Part shown: positions 17,465 to 25,159 of the stretch, one piece after another
Layout of the letters: each line of letters begins with the position of its first letter
How positions within the stretch are numbered: the first letter of the stretch is position 1
Source of the DNA: Mycolicibacterium aurum
GTDB lineage: Bacteria; Actinomycetota; Actinomycetes; Mycobacteriales; Mycobacteriaceae
Length of the DNA stretch: 64,000 nt
NCBI GenBank assembly: GCA_900078775.1
Contig: LT549889.1
Span: 248,001 to 312,000 of the forward strand
Direction: 5' to 3'
Program-made: the position numbers and the translations under genes
Notes under the pieces: generated by a model
What the model was told of the DNA's origin: nothing
The model's database searches: none
Seen by the model: the letters and a program-made list of their open reading frames with translations, nothing else

Positions 17465-18513
17465 CGCGCGCGGGCGAACGGGCCGACCCGCTCGATGAAC
17501 CGGTCGAAGAACGCCGCCGGATCCACCCCGATGCCGATGCGCGCGTTGTGGTCCCGGCCCCAGTGCCCGCGCCAGTCGGCGACCGTCATCCCGCGGGTCA
17601 GGGTGCCGGTCAGCTCCACATCGACGGTCGCCTGCTGGCACTGCACCAGATCGGGGTCCAGTGCGACGGCCGCGGCCAGCGGGTCGTGCAGGTGCGCCAG
17701 ATAACCCTCGCCCTGGTCGAAGTGGAACTCGAAGTAAAACCGCAGCGCATCCTCGAACACCCGGATCAGCGGGTTGGCCGCCGACGAGCGGGTGCCCCGA
17801 TCGTCGAGCACGCTCAGCGGCGTCGACGGGGAGCCGGCCGCGGCGGCGAGCCGGCTCAGGATCGACGGCGTCAGCACCGCGTTCTCGGTGAGGTTGAGCC
17901 CCAACACGATCGGCAGATGCGTCGGTTTGTGCAGGCCCCATGCCGCACCCCACACCGCGAACACCTCGGCGGCGGCCTCCGGGTCCACGCTGACATTCCA
18001 CTCCGCGACCGCGGTGGTGTTACCGCGGTAGTCGAACGCACCGCCCATGATCACCAGCCGGCGCAGCAGCCGGGGCAGGGCGGGTTCCAGGCGCAGCGCC
18101 AGGGCCAGGTTGGTCAGCGGGCCGGTGGCCAACCCGATCAGCTCACCCGGATGCTCGCGGGCCGCAGCCACCCAGGCCTGGGCGGCGTCATACGGAGCGA
18201 GTGACCGGTCGGTCTGCGGCAGTCGGGCGTAACCCAGCCCCTCGGGTCCGTGGGTGTCCTCGGCGGTGCGCAGCGGGATGCTCAACGGCGCGGCCGCACC
18301 CACGGAGACCGGGATGTCGCCGGCCCCGAACAGTTCGAGCAGCCCGAGATTGTTGATCGCCACCTGGTCGACGGGCACGTTGCCCGCGGTCGACGCGATA
18401 CCGACCACCTGCGCGTCCGGGCTGGCGAACAGATAGGCCAGCGCCATCGCATCGTCGACTCCGGTGTCCACATCGGCGAACACCGGCAGCGGTGCGGTAT
18501 TACTCCCTGTCAC
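17455..18513 (-). CDS. iunH: inosine-uridine-preferring nucleoside hydrolase
   Basis: 352 aa. The calcium-binding signature DVDTGVDDA is at residues 14-22, with the later ligand region NVSVDPEAAAEVF. It hydrolyses the N-glycosidic bond of ribonucleosides for base salvage, which would supply uracil and purine bases to upp and the URC-like operon elsewhere in the window. GTG 18513 is preferred because a -10 (TATCGT) ends 7 nt before it. The in-frame GTG at 18522 would lie inside that -10. Tail-to-tail with imuB. Confidence 0.9.
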   Translation of the reverse strand: MTGSNTAPLPVFADVDTGVDDAMALAYLFASPDAQVVGIASTAGNVPVDQVAINNLGLLELFGAGDIPVSVGAAAPLSIPLRTAEDTHGPEGLGYARLPQTDRSLAPYDAAQAWVAAAREHPGELIGLATGPLTNLALALRLEPALPRLLRRLVIMGGAFDYRGNTTAVAEWNVSVDPEAAAEVFAVWGAAWGLHKPTHLPIVLGLNLTENAVLTPSILSRLAAAAGSPSTPLSVLDDRGTRSSAANPLIRVFEDALRFYFEFHFDQGEGYLAHLHDPLAAAVALDPDLVQCQQATVDVELTGTLTRGMTVADWRGHWGRDHNARIGIGVDPAAFFDRFIERVGPFARARYS

Positions 18514-18526
18514 TCCGCCCACGATA
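18514..18526 (-). promoter_or_regulatory. -10 element of leaderless iunH
   Basis: On the minus strand TATCGT (18521-18526) is followed by seven bases and GTG 18513. No Shine-Dalgarno is evident. Confidence 0.4.
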
Positions 18527-18617
18527 GGACGGCGAGATTGCGCGGGCGCTCCCCGGGCGGGCCAGGGTCCACTATGGTCCCGGTCACAGCGGAAAACTGA
18601 TCGCGAAGGGGGACTCC

Positions 18618-19484
18618 ATGCCGATCGATCCCGGCAGTGTCGGCGCCACGACCGAGCCGCAGATCTTCACCTGGACCGACCGCGAGACGATGCTGTACGC
18701 GCTCGGGGTCGGGGCGGGCACCGCGGACCTCGCCTTCACCACCGAGAACAGCCACGACATCGAGCAGCAGGTGCTGCCGACCTTCGCGGTGATCGCCTGT
18801 TCGGCGTTCCCGGCCGCGGCGCTGATCGGCTCGTTCAACTTCGGCAAGCTGCTGCACGGCTCCCAGGAGATCCGGCTGCGCAAACCGCTCCCGCCGGCGG
18901 GGACGCTGCGGGTGCACGCCGAAGTGCTCGACATCCAGGACAAGGGGGAGGGTAAGAACGCCGTCGTCGTCTTCAAAGGTGTTGGCGCCGAACCGGACTC
19001 CGGCGACGTGGTGGTGGAGACCGTGAGCACCATGGTGATCCGGGGGGAGGGCGGGTTCGGCGGTCAGCCCGGGCAGCGCCCACCCGCCCCGGAATTCCCC
19101 GACCGGGACCCGGATGCCCGGCGGGCGCTGCCCACCAGGATCGACCAGGCGCTGCTGTACCGGCTCTCGGGTGACCGCAATCCGCTGCACAGCGATCCGT
19201 GGTTCGCGCAGACCCTGGCCGGATTCCCGAAACCGATCCTGCACGGGCTGTGCACCTACGGGGTGGCCGGTCGCGCCCTGGTCGCCGAACTCGCCGGCGG
19301 GGATGCCACCCGGATCCACGCGGTCTCGGCCCGGTTCACCTCGCCGGTGTTCCCCGGCGAGACCCTGACCACCTCGATCTGGCGCACCGAGGCAGGGCGC
19401 GCGGTGTTCCGCACCGAGGCCGCCGCGCCGGACGGATCGGATGCCCGGCCGGTGCTCGACGACGGCGCCGTCGAATACGACTGA
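18618..19484 (+). CDS. htdY: MaoC-like (R)-specific enoyl/3-hydroxyacyl dehydratase
   Basis: 288-aa double-hotdog protein. The hydratase-2 motif is YRLSGDRNPLHSDPWFA starting at residue 181, giving catalytic Asp186 and His191. The length and position next to iunH match M. tuberculosis HtdY (Rv3389c), a 3-hydroxyacyl-thioester dehydratase. A Shine-Dalgarno AGGGGGAC precedes the ATG, and TATGGT (18573-18578) could be its -10. It should act on acyl-CoA or acyl-ACP in long-chain lipid metabolism. It faces away from iunH. Confidence 0.88.
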   Translation: MPIDPGSVGATTEPQIFTWTDRETMLYALGVGAGTADLAFTTENSHDIEQQVLPTFAVIACSAFPAAALIGSFNFGKLLHGSQEIRLRKPLPPAGTLRVHAEVLDIQDKGEGKNAVVVFKGVGAEPDSGDVVVETVSTMVIRGEGGFGGQPGQRPPAPEFPDRDPDARRALPTRIDQALLYRLSGDRNPLHSDPWFAQTLAGFPKPILHGLCTYGVAGRALVAELAGGDATRIHAVSARFTSPVFPGETLTTSIWRTEAGRAVFRTEAAAPDGSDARPVLDDGAVEYD

Positions 19485-19537
19485 TCTCGTTGGTCCAAAC
19501 GCCGGTGCGCACCGCCGCGCGTTGACAGGATGAACCG

Positions 19538-20419
19538 ATGAGATTGGTTGTCGGATACCTCGCCACCCCCGGTGGAGCGGATGCGGTCGCCCTCGGCGTC
19601 CGGTTCGCCCGCAGCCTGGGTGCCGAGCTGGACGTGTGCATGGTGCTGCCCCCGGACCGGGGCGTGCCCGCGATGGTCTCCACCGGAGGCTATGAGGATC
19701 TGCTCGCCGAACAGGCCGGGCAGTGGTTGGCCGATGCGCTGGCCGAGGTGCCCGACGATGTGGTGGCGCATCCGCACGTGAGTTTCGCCGAGTCCATCGC
19801 CGACGGGCTGCACCGGGAGGTGCAACGCCTCGACGCGCAGGCGATCATTCTCGGCGGTTCAGGTGGCGGGCTGGCCGGCAGCTACTCGCTGGGCTCGGTG
19901 GTCAACGAGCTGCTGCACTCGGCGCACGTCCCGGTGGCGGTGGCACCGAAGGGAACTCGGTTGTCGTCGGTGCAGCGGGTGCGGGAGGTGACCTGCGCGC
20001 TCGGTGAGCGGGCCGGCGCGGACCTGCTGCTGCAGACCGCGTTGCGGGCATGCAAGGCCGCCGATGTACCACTGCGCCTGGTATCGCTGGTGACGCTGGA
20101 TCCGATGGTCGGCACCCTGCGCGGGGACGCCGAGGCGCACCGCACCCGGGCGTTGGAGCACGCCCGCCGCACTCTCGAAGAGGCGAAAGCCACTCTGCCC
20201 GAGGGATTGTCGGTCACCGCGACCGTCGCCGACGGCAGTTCCGTGGAGGACGCGGTGAGCCGATTGCCGTGGCGTGATGGTGACCTCATCATGGTCGGTT
20301 CCAGTCGGCTGGCCGCACCGCGACGACTGTTCCTGGGCTCCACCGCCGCCAAGATGCTGCGCGTGCTCGACGTCCCGATGGTCGTCGTGCCCCGATCCGT
20401 GGACGGGGAATCCTCATGA
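19538..20419 (+). CDS. tandem universal stress protein
   Basis: 293 aa with two UspA domains. Each has the ATP-binding pattern G-x2-G-x9-G(S/T): GGSGGGLAGSYSLGSVVN in the first and VGSSRLAAPRRLFLGSTAAK in the second, so both halves probably bind ATP. It overlaps the transporter gene downstream by 4 nt (ATGA), indicating coupled expression. In such pairs the USP is thought to tune or sense the transporter. Nothing points to a specific stress. Confidence 0.9.
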   Translation: MRLVVGYLATPGGADAVALGVRFARSLGAELDVCMVLPPDRGVPAMVSTGGYEDLLAEQAGQWLADALAEVPDDVVAHPHVSFAESIADGLHREVQRLDAQAIILGGSGGGLAGSYSLGSVVNELLHSAHVPVAVAPKGTRLSSVQRVREVTCALGERAGADLLLQTALRACKAADVPLRLVSLVTLDPMVGTLRGDAEAHRTRALEHARRTLEEAKATLPEGLSVTATVADGSSVEDAVSRLPWRDGDLIMVGSSRLAAPRRLFLGSTAAKMLRVLDVPMVVVPRSVDGESS

Positions 20420-21936
20420 CCGACCGGCGTGTCGACGAGGTCCACGGCACCATCCACAAGGGTCTCGCCGAGGGGAAGGTCGGCACGCTGGCGGGCGCCA
20501 TGCTCGGAATCTCCTGTGTGGCACCCGGTTATACCCTGACCGCGAGTATCGGCGTGATCGTGGCCGCGGTCGGGCTGAAGATGCCCGCGATCTTCATCGC
20601 CGGGTTCATCCCGATGTTCCTCACCGCGTACGCCTACCGGGAACTGAATTCGCGGGCCCCGGACTGCGGGGCGTCGTTCACCTGGTCCACCAAGGCTTTC
20701 GGGCCCTACGTGGGATGGATGTGCGGGTGGGGGATGGTGGTGGCCTCCATCATCGTGCTGTCCAATCTGGCGGCGATCGCGGTGGAGTTCTTCTATCTGC
20801 TCATCGCCCGTGTGACGAACAATCCCGAGATCGCGGACATCGCGGGCAACAAACCGGTCAACATCGCCACCACCCTGGTCTTCATCGCGATCGCCGCGCT
20901 GATCGCCTGCCGGGGGATCACCACGAGCGAACGGGTGCAGTACGTGCTGGTGGCGTTCCAGTTGGTGGTGTTGGTGGTGTTCGCCATCGCCGCTTTCGTG
21001 CACGTCGCGCGCGGTGATGCGCCGGCGGGGCTGAGCTTCGACCTGGATTGGTTCAACCCGTTCACCGGGTTGACGCTCGGGGTGTTCGCGATCGGGCTGA
21101 CCGGATCGATCTTCGCGTTCTGGGGGTGGGATACCTGCCTGACACTGGGCGAGGAGTCCAAGGACCCGGACAAGGTGCCGGGGCGGGCCGGATTGTTGTG
21201 CGTGATCTCGATTCTGATCACCTATCTGCTGATCGCGGTGGCGGTGATGATGTACGCCGGCGTCGGCGAAGAGGGGCTGGGGCTGGGCAATCCGGACAAC
21301 TCGGAGAACGTGTTCGGCGCCTTGGCGGACCCGATCCTGGGCGACTGGTTCGGCCCGCTGCTCTACCTCGCGGTGTTCGCCTCTTCGATGGCCAGCCTGC
21401 AGACCACCTTCCTGCCCGCGGCGCGGGCCATGCTCGCGATGGGGGCCTACAAGGCGTTCCCGGCCCGCTTCGCCGAGGTGAGCCCGCGCTTCCTGACCCC
21501 GGTCTATTCGACGGTCGTTGCCGCGGTGGTCACCGGCAGCTTCTACACCGTGGTGATGATCCTGTCGGACAAGGCTTTGTGGGACACCATCGCCGCGCTG
21601 GGCATCATGATCTGTTGGTACTACGGCATCACCGCGTTCGCCTGCGTCTGGTTCTTCCGCCGGGAGTTGTTCGACAACGTGCACAACACCGTGTTCAAGT
21701 TCCTGTTCCCGCTCCTGGGCGGGTCGATGCTGGCCGTCGTGTTCGGCATCGCGGTCGGCGAGAGCATGAACCCGGAGAACGGCAGCGGGGCCGCGATCGG
21801 CGGCATCGGGCTGGTGTTCTTCATCGGGTTCGGACTGCTGGCGTTCGGTGCGGTGCTGATGATGGTGATGCGGGCGCGCAGCCCGGAGTTCTTCGCCGGC
21901 GAGACGCTGCGGCGGGATACCCCGGCGCTCAAGTAG
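20416..21936 (+). CDS. APC-superfamily amino acid/polyamine permease
   Basis: 506-aa inner-membrane protein with about 12 helices. The TM1 unwound-region signature is GAMLGISCVAPGYTLTASIG and the TM2-3 loop is RELNSRAPDCGASFTWSTKAFG, typical of the amino acid-polyamine-organocation family. The helix with FAFWGWDTCLTLGEESKDP is typical of TM6 and the following loop. Substrate not predictable. It starts inside the stop of the USP gene. The 118 bp to the next gene holds no obvious element. Confidence 0.9.
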   Translation: MTDRRVDEVHGTIHKGLAEGKVGTLAGAMLGISCVAPGYTLTASIGVIVAAVGLKMPAIFIAGFIPMFLTAYAYRELNSRAPDCGASFTWSTKAFGPYVGWMCGWGMVVASIIVLSNLAAIAVEFFYLLIARVTNNPEIADIAGNKPVNIATTLVFIAIAALIACRGITTSERVQYVLVAFQLVVLVVFAIAAFVHVARGDAPAGLSFDLDWFNPFTGLTLGVFAIGLTGSIFAFWGWDTCLTLGEESKDPDKVPGRAGLLCVISILITYLLIAVAVMMYAGVGEEGLGLGNPDNSENVFGALADPILGDWFGPLLYLAVFASSMASLQTTFLPAARAMLAMGAYKAFPARFAEVSPRFLTPVYSTVVAAVVTGSFYTVVMILSDKALWDTIAALGIMICWYYGITAFACVWFFRRELFDNVHNTVFKFLFPLLGGSMLAVVFGIAVGESMNPENGSGAAIGGIGLVFFIGFGLLAFGAVLMMVMRARSPEFFAGETLRRDTPALK

Positions 21937-22054
21937 CAACCTACGGGCCCACGGGGTAGTGCAGTCATGCGTGCACACACCCTGCGCACCACCACGGCCG
22001 CGGCAGAATCTGTTCCGCAGCAATGAACTCCGCTGAACAGCCGAATGAGTCAAT

Positions 22055-23344
22055 CTAGTTGTTCACCGGCGGCGGCTGTGGTTCGAAGGGTGTGTACCAC
22101 CACCATTGGGCGCGTTCGCCGGTCGGCCCTTTGCACGGTGGTACATCCGGCGGTGGCGTGGTGGGTGGGCGGGCCAGGGCGGCCCCGGTCATCGGGTCGC
22201 CGTCACTGTCGGTGATAGTGAGCTTGTCGGCGGGACCGGTGAGCGTGATGTCGCCGCGGTGATGGGCTCGGTGGTGAAATGGGCACAGCAGCACCGTGTT
22301 CCACAGTTCGGTGGGCCCACCGTCCTCCCAATGCACCAGGTGATGGGCATGCAGGCCGCGGGTGGCTCCGCAGCCGGGCACCACACAGGTCTTGTCGCGG
22401 TGCTCCAGGGCTCGGCGTAGTCGGCGGCTGATGGTGCGGGTGGTCCGCCCGGCCCCGATGGGGGTGCCGTGGCGTTCGAACCACACCTCGCAGGTAGCGT
22501 CACACAGGAGGTAGCGTCGGTCGGCGTCGGTCAGTGCCGGCCCCAGATGCAGCGCGGCGACGCGCTTTTCGACGTCCAGATGCATCACCACCGTGGTGTG
22601 CGCGCCGTGCGGGCGTACGGCGACATCGGTGTCCCAGCCGGCCTCGATCAGGCTCATGAACGCATCCGTGGTATCCGGGAACGGTGGTGCCTGCTCGGAG
22701 GTTTGCGCACCGGCCTGCTCGTCGTCGCTGTCGCCGGCGTCGTGATGCCGTCGCCAGTCCGCGATCAGCGCATCCTTGTGCGAGGCGACCGCGGCGTCGA
22801 ACTTCGCGGCCTCCACCTTCGGCAGCCGAATCTTGTAGGTGGTGTAGCCGTCGCCATGCACAGCAGAGAACGACCGCTTGGGCTCCGGCTTGCGGTCGGG
22901 TTCGGGCCGTGGTTCCTGCTTGACCGCGGTCCGCAGCTGGGTGACGGTGGCGTACTGCACCAGATTGGCGTAGTGATCGTCGCAACCGGCGGCCGCCTGT
23001 TCGGCGATGACCCCGATCTGATCGAGGGAGACCCGGCCCTCGCGCAGACTCTGGGTGCAGCGCGGCAGTTCGTCGATGCGGTGTGCCACGGCGACCATGG
23101 TTTCGGCTCGCCGCGGGGTGACACCGGTTTTCCAGGCCACCAACGCTTCGATCGACTTACATCCGGTGGCACCCCACAGCGAGTTGCCGTCGGCGGCACC
23201 TCTGCCGTCGATCTCGGCGATGATCTCCACCAACCGGCCATCGATCGCGTTGCGCTGCCCGGTCAACTCCGCGATCTCGGCGAACAACACATCGAGTCGC
23301 GGCTCAGTGTAGTTCTCCGCGAAAGGCGTTGTCGGCGGCGGCAT
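22055..23344 (-). CDS. 13E12-repeat family protein (DUF222) with HNH motif
   Basis: 429 aa. An N-terminal DUF222 helical domain (about 10-300) is followed by an HNH nuclease motif: CVVPGCGATRGLHAHHLVHW, then EDGGPTELWNTVLLCPFHHR. A Pro-rich tail ends in PPPVNN. These REP13E12-type proteins occur in several copies in mycobacterial genomes, and some members are DNA-damage induced. They are repeats rather than transposases, and no inverted terminal repeats were seen here. The ATG at 23344 has no Shine-Dalgarno but a -10-like element 6 nt upstream. Confidence 0.88.
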   Translation of the reverse strand: MPPPTTPFAENYTEPRLDVLFAEIAELTGQRNAIDGRLVEIIAEIDGRGAADGNSLWGATGCKSIEALVAWKTGVTPRRAETMVAVAHRIDELPRCTQSLREGRVSLDQIGVIAEQAAAGCDDHYANLVQYATVTQLRTAVKQEPRPEPDRKPEPKRSFSAVHGDGYTTYKIRLPKVEAAKFDAAVASHKDALIADWRRHHDAGDSDDEQAGAQTSEQAPPFPDTTDAFMSLIEAGWDTDVAVRPHGAHTTVVMHLDVEKRVAALHLGPALTDADRRYLLCDATCEVWFERHGTPIGAGRTTRTISRRLRRALEHRDKTCVVPGCGATRGLHAHHLVHWEDGGPTELWNTVLLCPFHHRAHHRGDITLTGPADKLTITDSDGDPMTGAALARPPTTPPPDVPPCKGPTGERAQWWWYTPFEPQPPPVNN

Positions 23345-23372
23345 GACACCATTCTCGCAGAGGGGTACGACA
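23345..23372 (-). promoter_or_regulatory. PafBC-like (RecA-NDp type) leaderless promoter of the 13E12 gene
   Basis: On the minus strand TGTCGTAC (23365-23372), eight bases, then GAGAAT (23351-23356), then six bases to the ATG. This spacing copies the LexA-independent damage promoter (TGTCRGTG-N8-TANNNT), but three of eight -26 positions and the first -10 base differ, so it is a partial match. Confidence 0.35.
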
Positions 23373-23398
23373 AGTTTCGAACCCCGCTATCGCGTCGT

Positions 23399-24169
23399 TC
23401 AGACCCAGGTGCCGCCGTCCACCCGCAGCACCGCCCCGGTGACGTAGGAGGCCCGGTCGCTGAGCAGCCAGGCCGCGGCCTCGGCGATCTCCTCCGGCGC
23501 CGCGGCCCGGCCCAACGGCGTCTGGGCCACCAAAGCGTCTATGACGCCCGGACTTTCGGCCTCCCAGTCATAAATCATCTCGGTCAGCGTGGTCCCCGGC
23601 GTGATGGCGTTGACCCGAATTCCCTCCGGTCCGTAGGTGATTGCCGCCGATTCGGTCAGACTGTTCACCGCACGCTTCATCGCACCGTATGCCGGCAGTG
23701 CCGGGTTGCCGCGCAGGCTGCCCACACTGGAGGTGTTCACGATGGCGCCGGTGCCGGAGGTGGTCCGGATGGCAGCGACCTGCGCGCTGATCGACAGCCA
23801 GACACCCTTCAGGTTGACCGAGTAGACGTGGTCGAAATCGGCCTCGGTCACCGCGTCGAGCGGCCCGGGCGGGTGGTTGACCGCGCCGTTGTTGAAGGCG
23901 ATGTCGAGCCGGCCGTACAGGTCGACGGCGCGCTGCACGGCGGTACGCACACTGTCCCCGTCGGCGAGGTCGCAGGTGATGTAGTCGGCGGTGCCGCCGG
24001 CCGCCCGGATGTCCTCGGTGACCGCCTTGAGCTGGGTCTCGGTCCGTGCGGCCAGCAGGACCGTCGCACCTTCGGCGGCGAACAGTCGGGCGGCGGCGGC
24101 GCCGATACCGCGCCCGGCGCCGGAGATGAACGCAACCTTGTCGGCCAGCAGGGGAGTCTTCGTCGTCAT
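23399..24169 (-). CDS. short-chain dehydrogenase/reductase
   Basis: 256-aa classical SDR of the FabG-like type. SGAGRGIG is at 16-23, FNNGAV stands in place of NNAG, a Ser lies in NTSSVGS, YGAMK supplies Tyr and Lys, and the end TGAVLRVDGGTWV is characteristic. NAD(P)-dependent oxidoreductase of unknown substrate. It is transcribed away from an XRE-type regulator across 103 bp that contain a perfect palindrome, so it is very probably that regulator's target. Confidence 0.92.
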   Translation of the reverse strand: MTTKTPLLADKVAFISGAGRGIGAAAARLFAAEGATVLLAARTETQLKAVTEDIRAAGGTADYITCDLADGDSVRTAVQRAVDLYGRLDIAFNNGAVNHPPGPLDAVTEADFDHVYSVNLKGVWLSISAQVAAIRTTSGTGAIVNTSSVGSLRGNPALPAYGAMKRAVNSLTESAAITYGPEGIRVNAITPGTTLTEMIYDWEAESPGVIDALVAQTPLGRAAAPEEIAEAAAWLLSDRASYVTGAVLRVDGGTWV

Positions 24170-24198
24170 GCAATCGAGCCTGCGCCTGCCCGGAGTTC

Positions 24199-24227
24199 CT
24201 AGCCAGGTATCACCGATACCTGGCTAG
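24199..24227. promoter_or_regulatory. perfect operator palindrome between SDR and XRE regulator
   Basis: Arms CTAGCCAGGTATC (24199-24211) and GATACCTGGCTAG (24215-24227) are exact reverse complements around a 3-bp spacer ACC. The 29-bp site lies 30 bp before the SDR start and 45 bp before the regulator start. It suits a dimeric repressor that controls both genes, most likely the adjacent helix-turn-helix protein. Confidence 0.75.
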
Positions 24228-24272
24228 CGGTGGCCGTGCGCCGGAGAATGGGGTCCGACGGGAGGTACCGAC

Positions 24273-25127
24273 GTGGACAAACGCGAGCTGGGGGCGTTCC
24301 TGCGCAGCAGGCGGGAACGGATCGGCCCTGCCGACGTGGGCCTGCCCGCCGGGATACGCCGGCGCACCCCGGGCCTGCGCCGCGACGAGGTCGCCCATCT
24401 GGCCTTCATCTCCACCGAGTACTACACCCGTCTCGAACAGGCCCGCGCACCGAACCCGTCCCGCGAGGTGCTGGAGGGCTTGTCCCGCGCCCTGCGCTTG
24501 ACCGATGCCGAGCACGCGCACCTGCATCTGCTGGCCGGGGTCGAACCGCAGCGCCCGGTGGGGCCGCCGCGGATGGTGCGCCAGAGCATCCTGGATCTGC
24601 TGTACCGGCTGCCGCAGGCCGCGGCGATCGTGCTGTCGGCCACCCATGAGGTGTTGGCCTGGAACGATCTGGCCTGCGCGCTGATGGAGGACTTCTCGGC
24701 GCTGCCGAGCCGCGACCGCAACCTGGTGCGGCGGGTGTTCCTGGGCCCGAAAGGCCGGGACGGGCAACATCTCTACGGGGTGTCCGATGCCGAGGACTTC
24801 GCGCGTACCAGTGCCAAGCAGCTGCGGGCGGCGGCGGCCCGGTATCCCGACGACCCCGAGGTCGGCGCCCTCGTCGAGGAGCTGCTCTCCGGCAGCGAGG
24901 AATTCCGGGCGCTGTGGGAATCGCACGACATCGTCGACCGGGTGACGCTGTGCAAGACCTTCGCGCATCCGGTGGTCGGCGCGGTGTCGGTGAACTGCGA
25001 TGTGCTCGACATCGCCGAGCTCGACCAGCGGTTGGTCATCTACACCGCCCAGCCTGGATCACCGTCGGAGGAGGCGATGCGGCTGCTGTCGGTGCTGGGC
25101 ACCCAACGGATGGATGTGCCCGGCTGA
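24273..25127 (+). CDS. XRE-family regulator with MmyB-like ligand domain
   Basis: 284 aa. An N-terminal helix-turn-helix (about 1-80: LGAFLRSRRERIGPADVGLP, then RRDEVAHLAFISTEYYTRLEQ) is followed by the MmyB-like domain with the hallmark VLAWNDLACALMEDF near residue 130. This group usually represses a neighbouring, divergently transcribed SDR or oxidoreductase gene and releases on binding a small ligand. GTG 24273 is preceded by GGGAGG. The stop lies 5 bp before the dnaE2 SOS box. Confidence 0.9.
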   Translation: MDKRELGAFLRSRRERIGPADVGLPAGIRRRTPGLRRDEVAHLAFISTEYYTRLEQARAPNPSREVLEGLSRALRLTDAEHAHLHLLAGVEPQRPVGPPRMVRQSILDLLYRLPQAAAIVLSATHEVLAWNDLACALMEDFSALPSRDRNLVRRVFLGPKGRDGQHLYGVSDAEDFARTSAKQLRAAAARYPDDPEVGALVEELLSGSEEFRALWESHDIVDRVTLCKTFAHPVVGAVSVNCDVLDIAELDQRLVIYTAQPGSPSEEAMRLLSVLGTQRMDVPG

Positions 25128-25131
25128 CACA

Positions 25132-25159
25132 TCGAACAGATGTTCGATACACTGCCTGG
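25132..25159 (+). promoter_or_regulatory. LexA (SOS) box and leaderless promoter of dnaE2
   Basis: TCGAACAGATGTTCGA (25132-25147) is a perfect SOS box. TACACT (25148-25153) abuts it, and six bases then lead to GTG 25160. LexA at the box would sit directly on the promoter, and the message would begin at the start codon without a ribosome-binding site. Confidence 0.92.

Noticed and set aside
19525..19530. TTGACA just before the universal stress protein gene
   Set aside because: It lies 8 bp before the start codon with no room for a -10, so it cannot be that gene's -35.
22055..23344. 13E12 gene considered as an insertion sequence
   Set aside because: No transposase, terminal inverted repeats or target duplication were seen. 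It is a multi-copy protein family, not an IS element.
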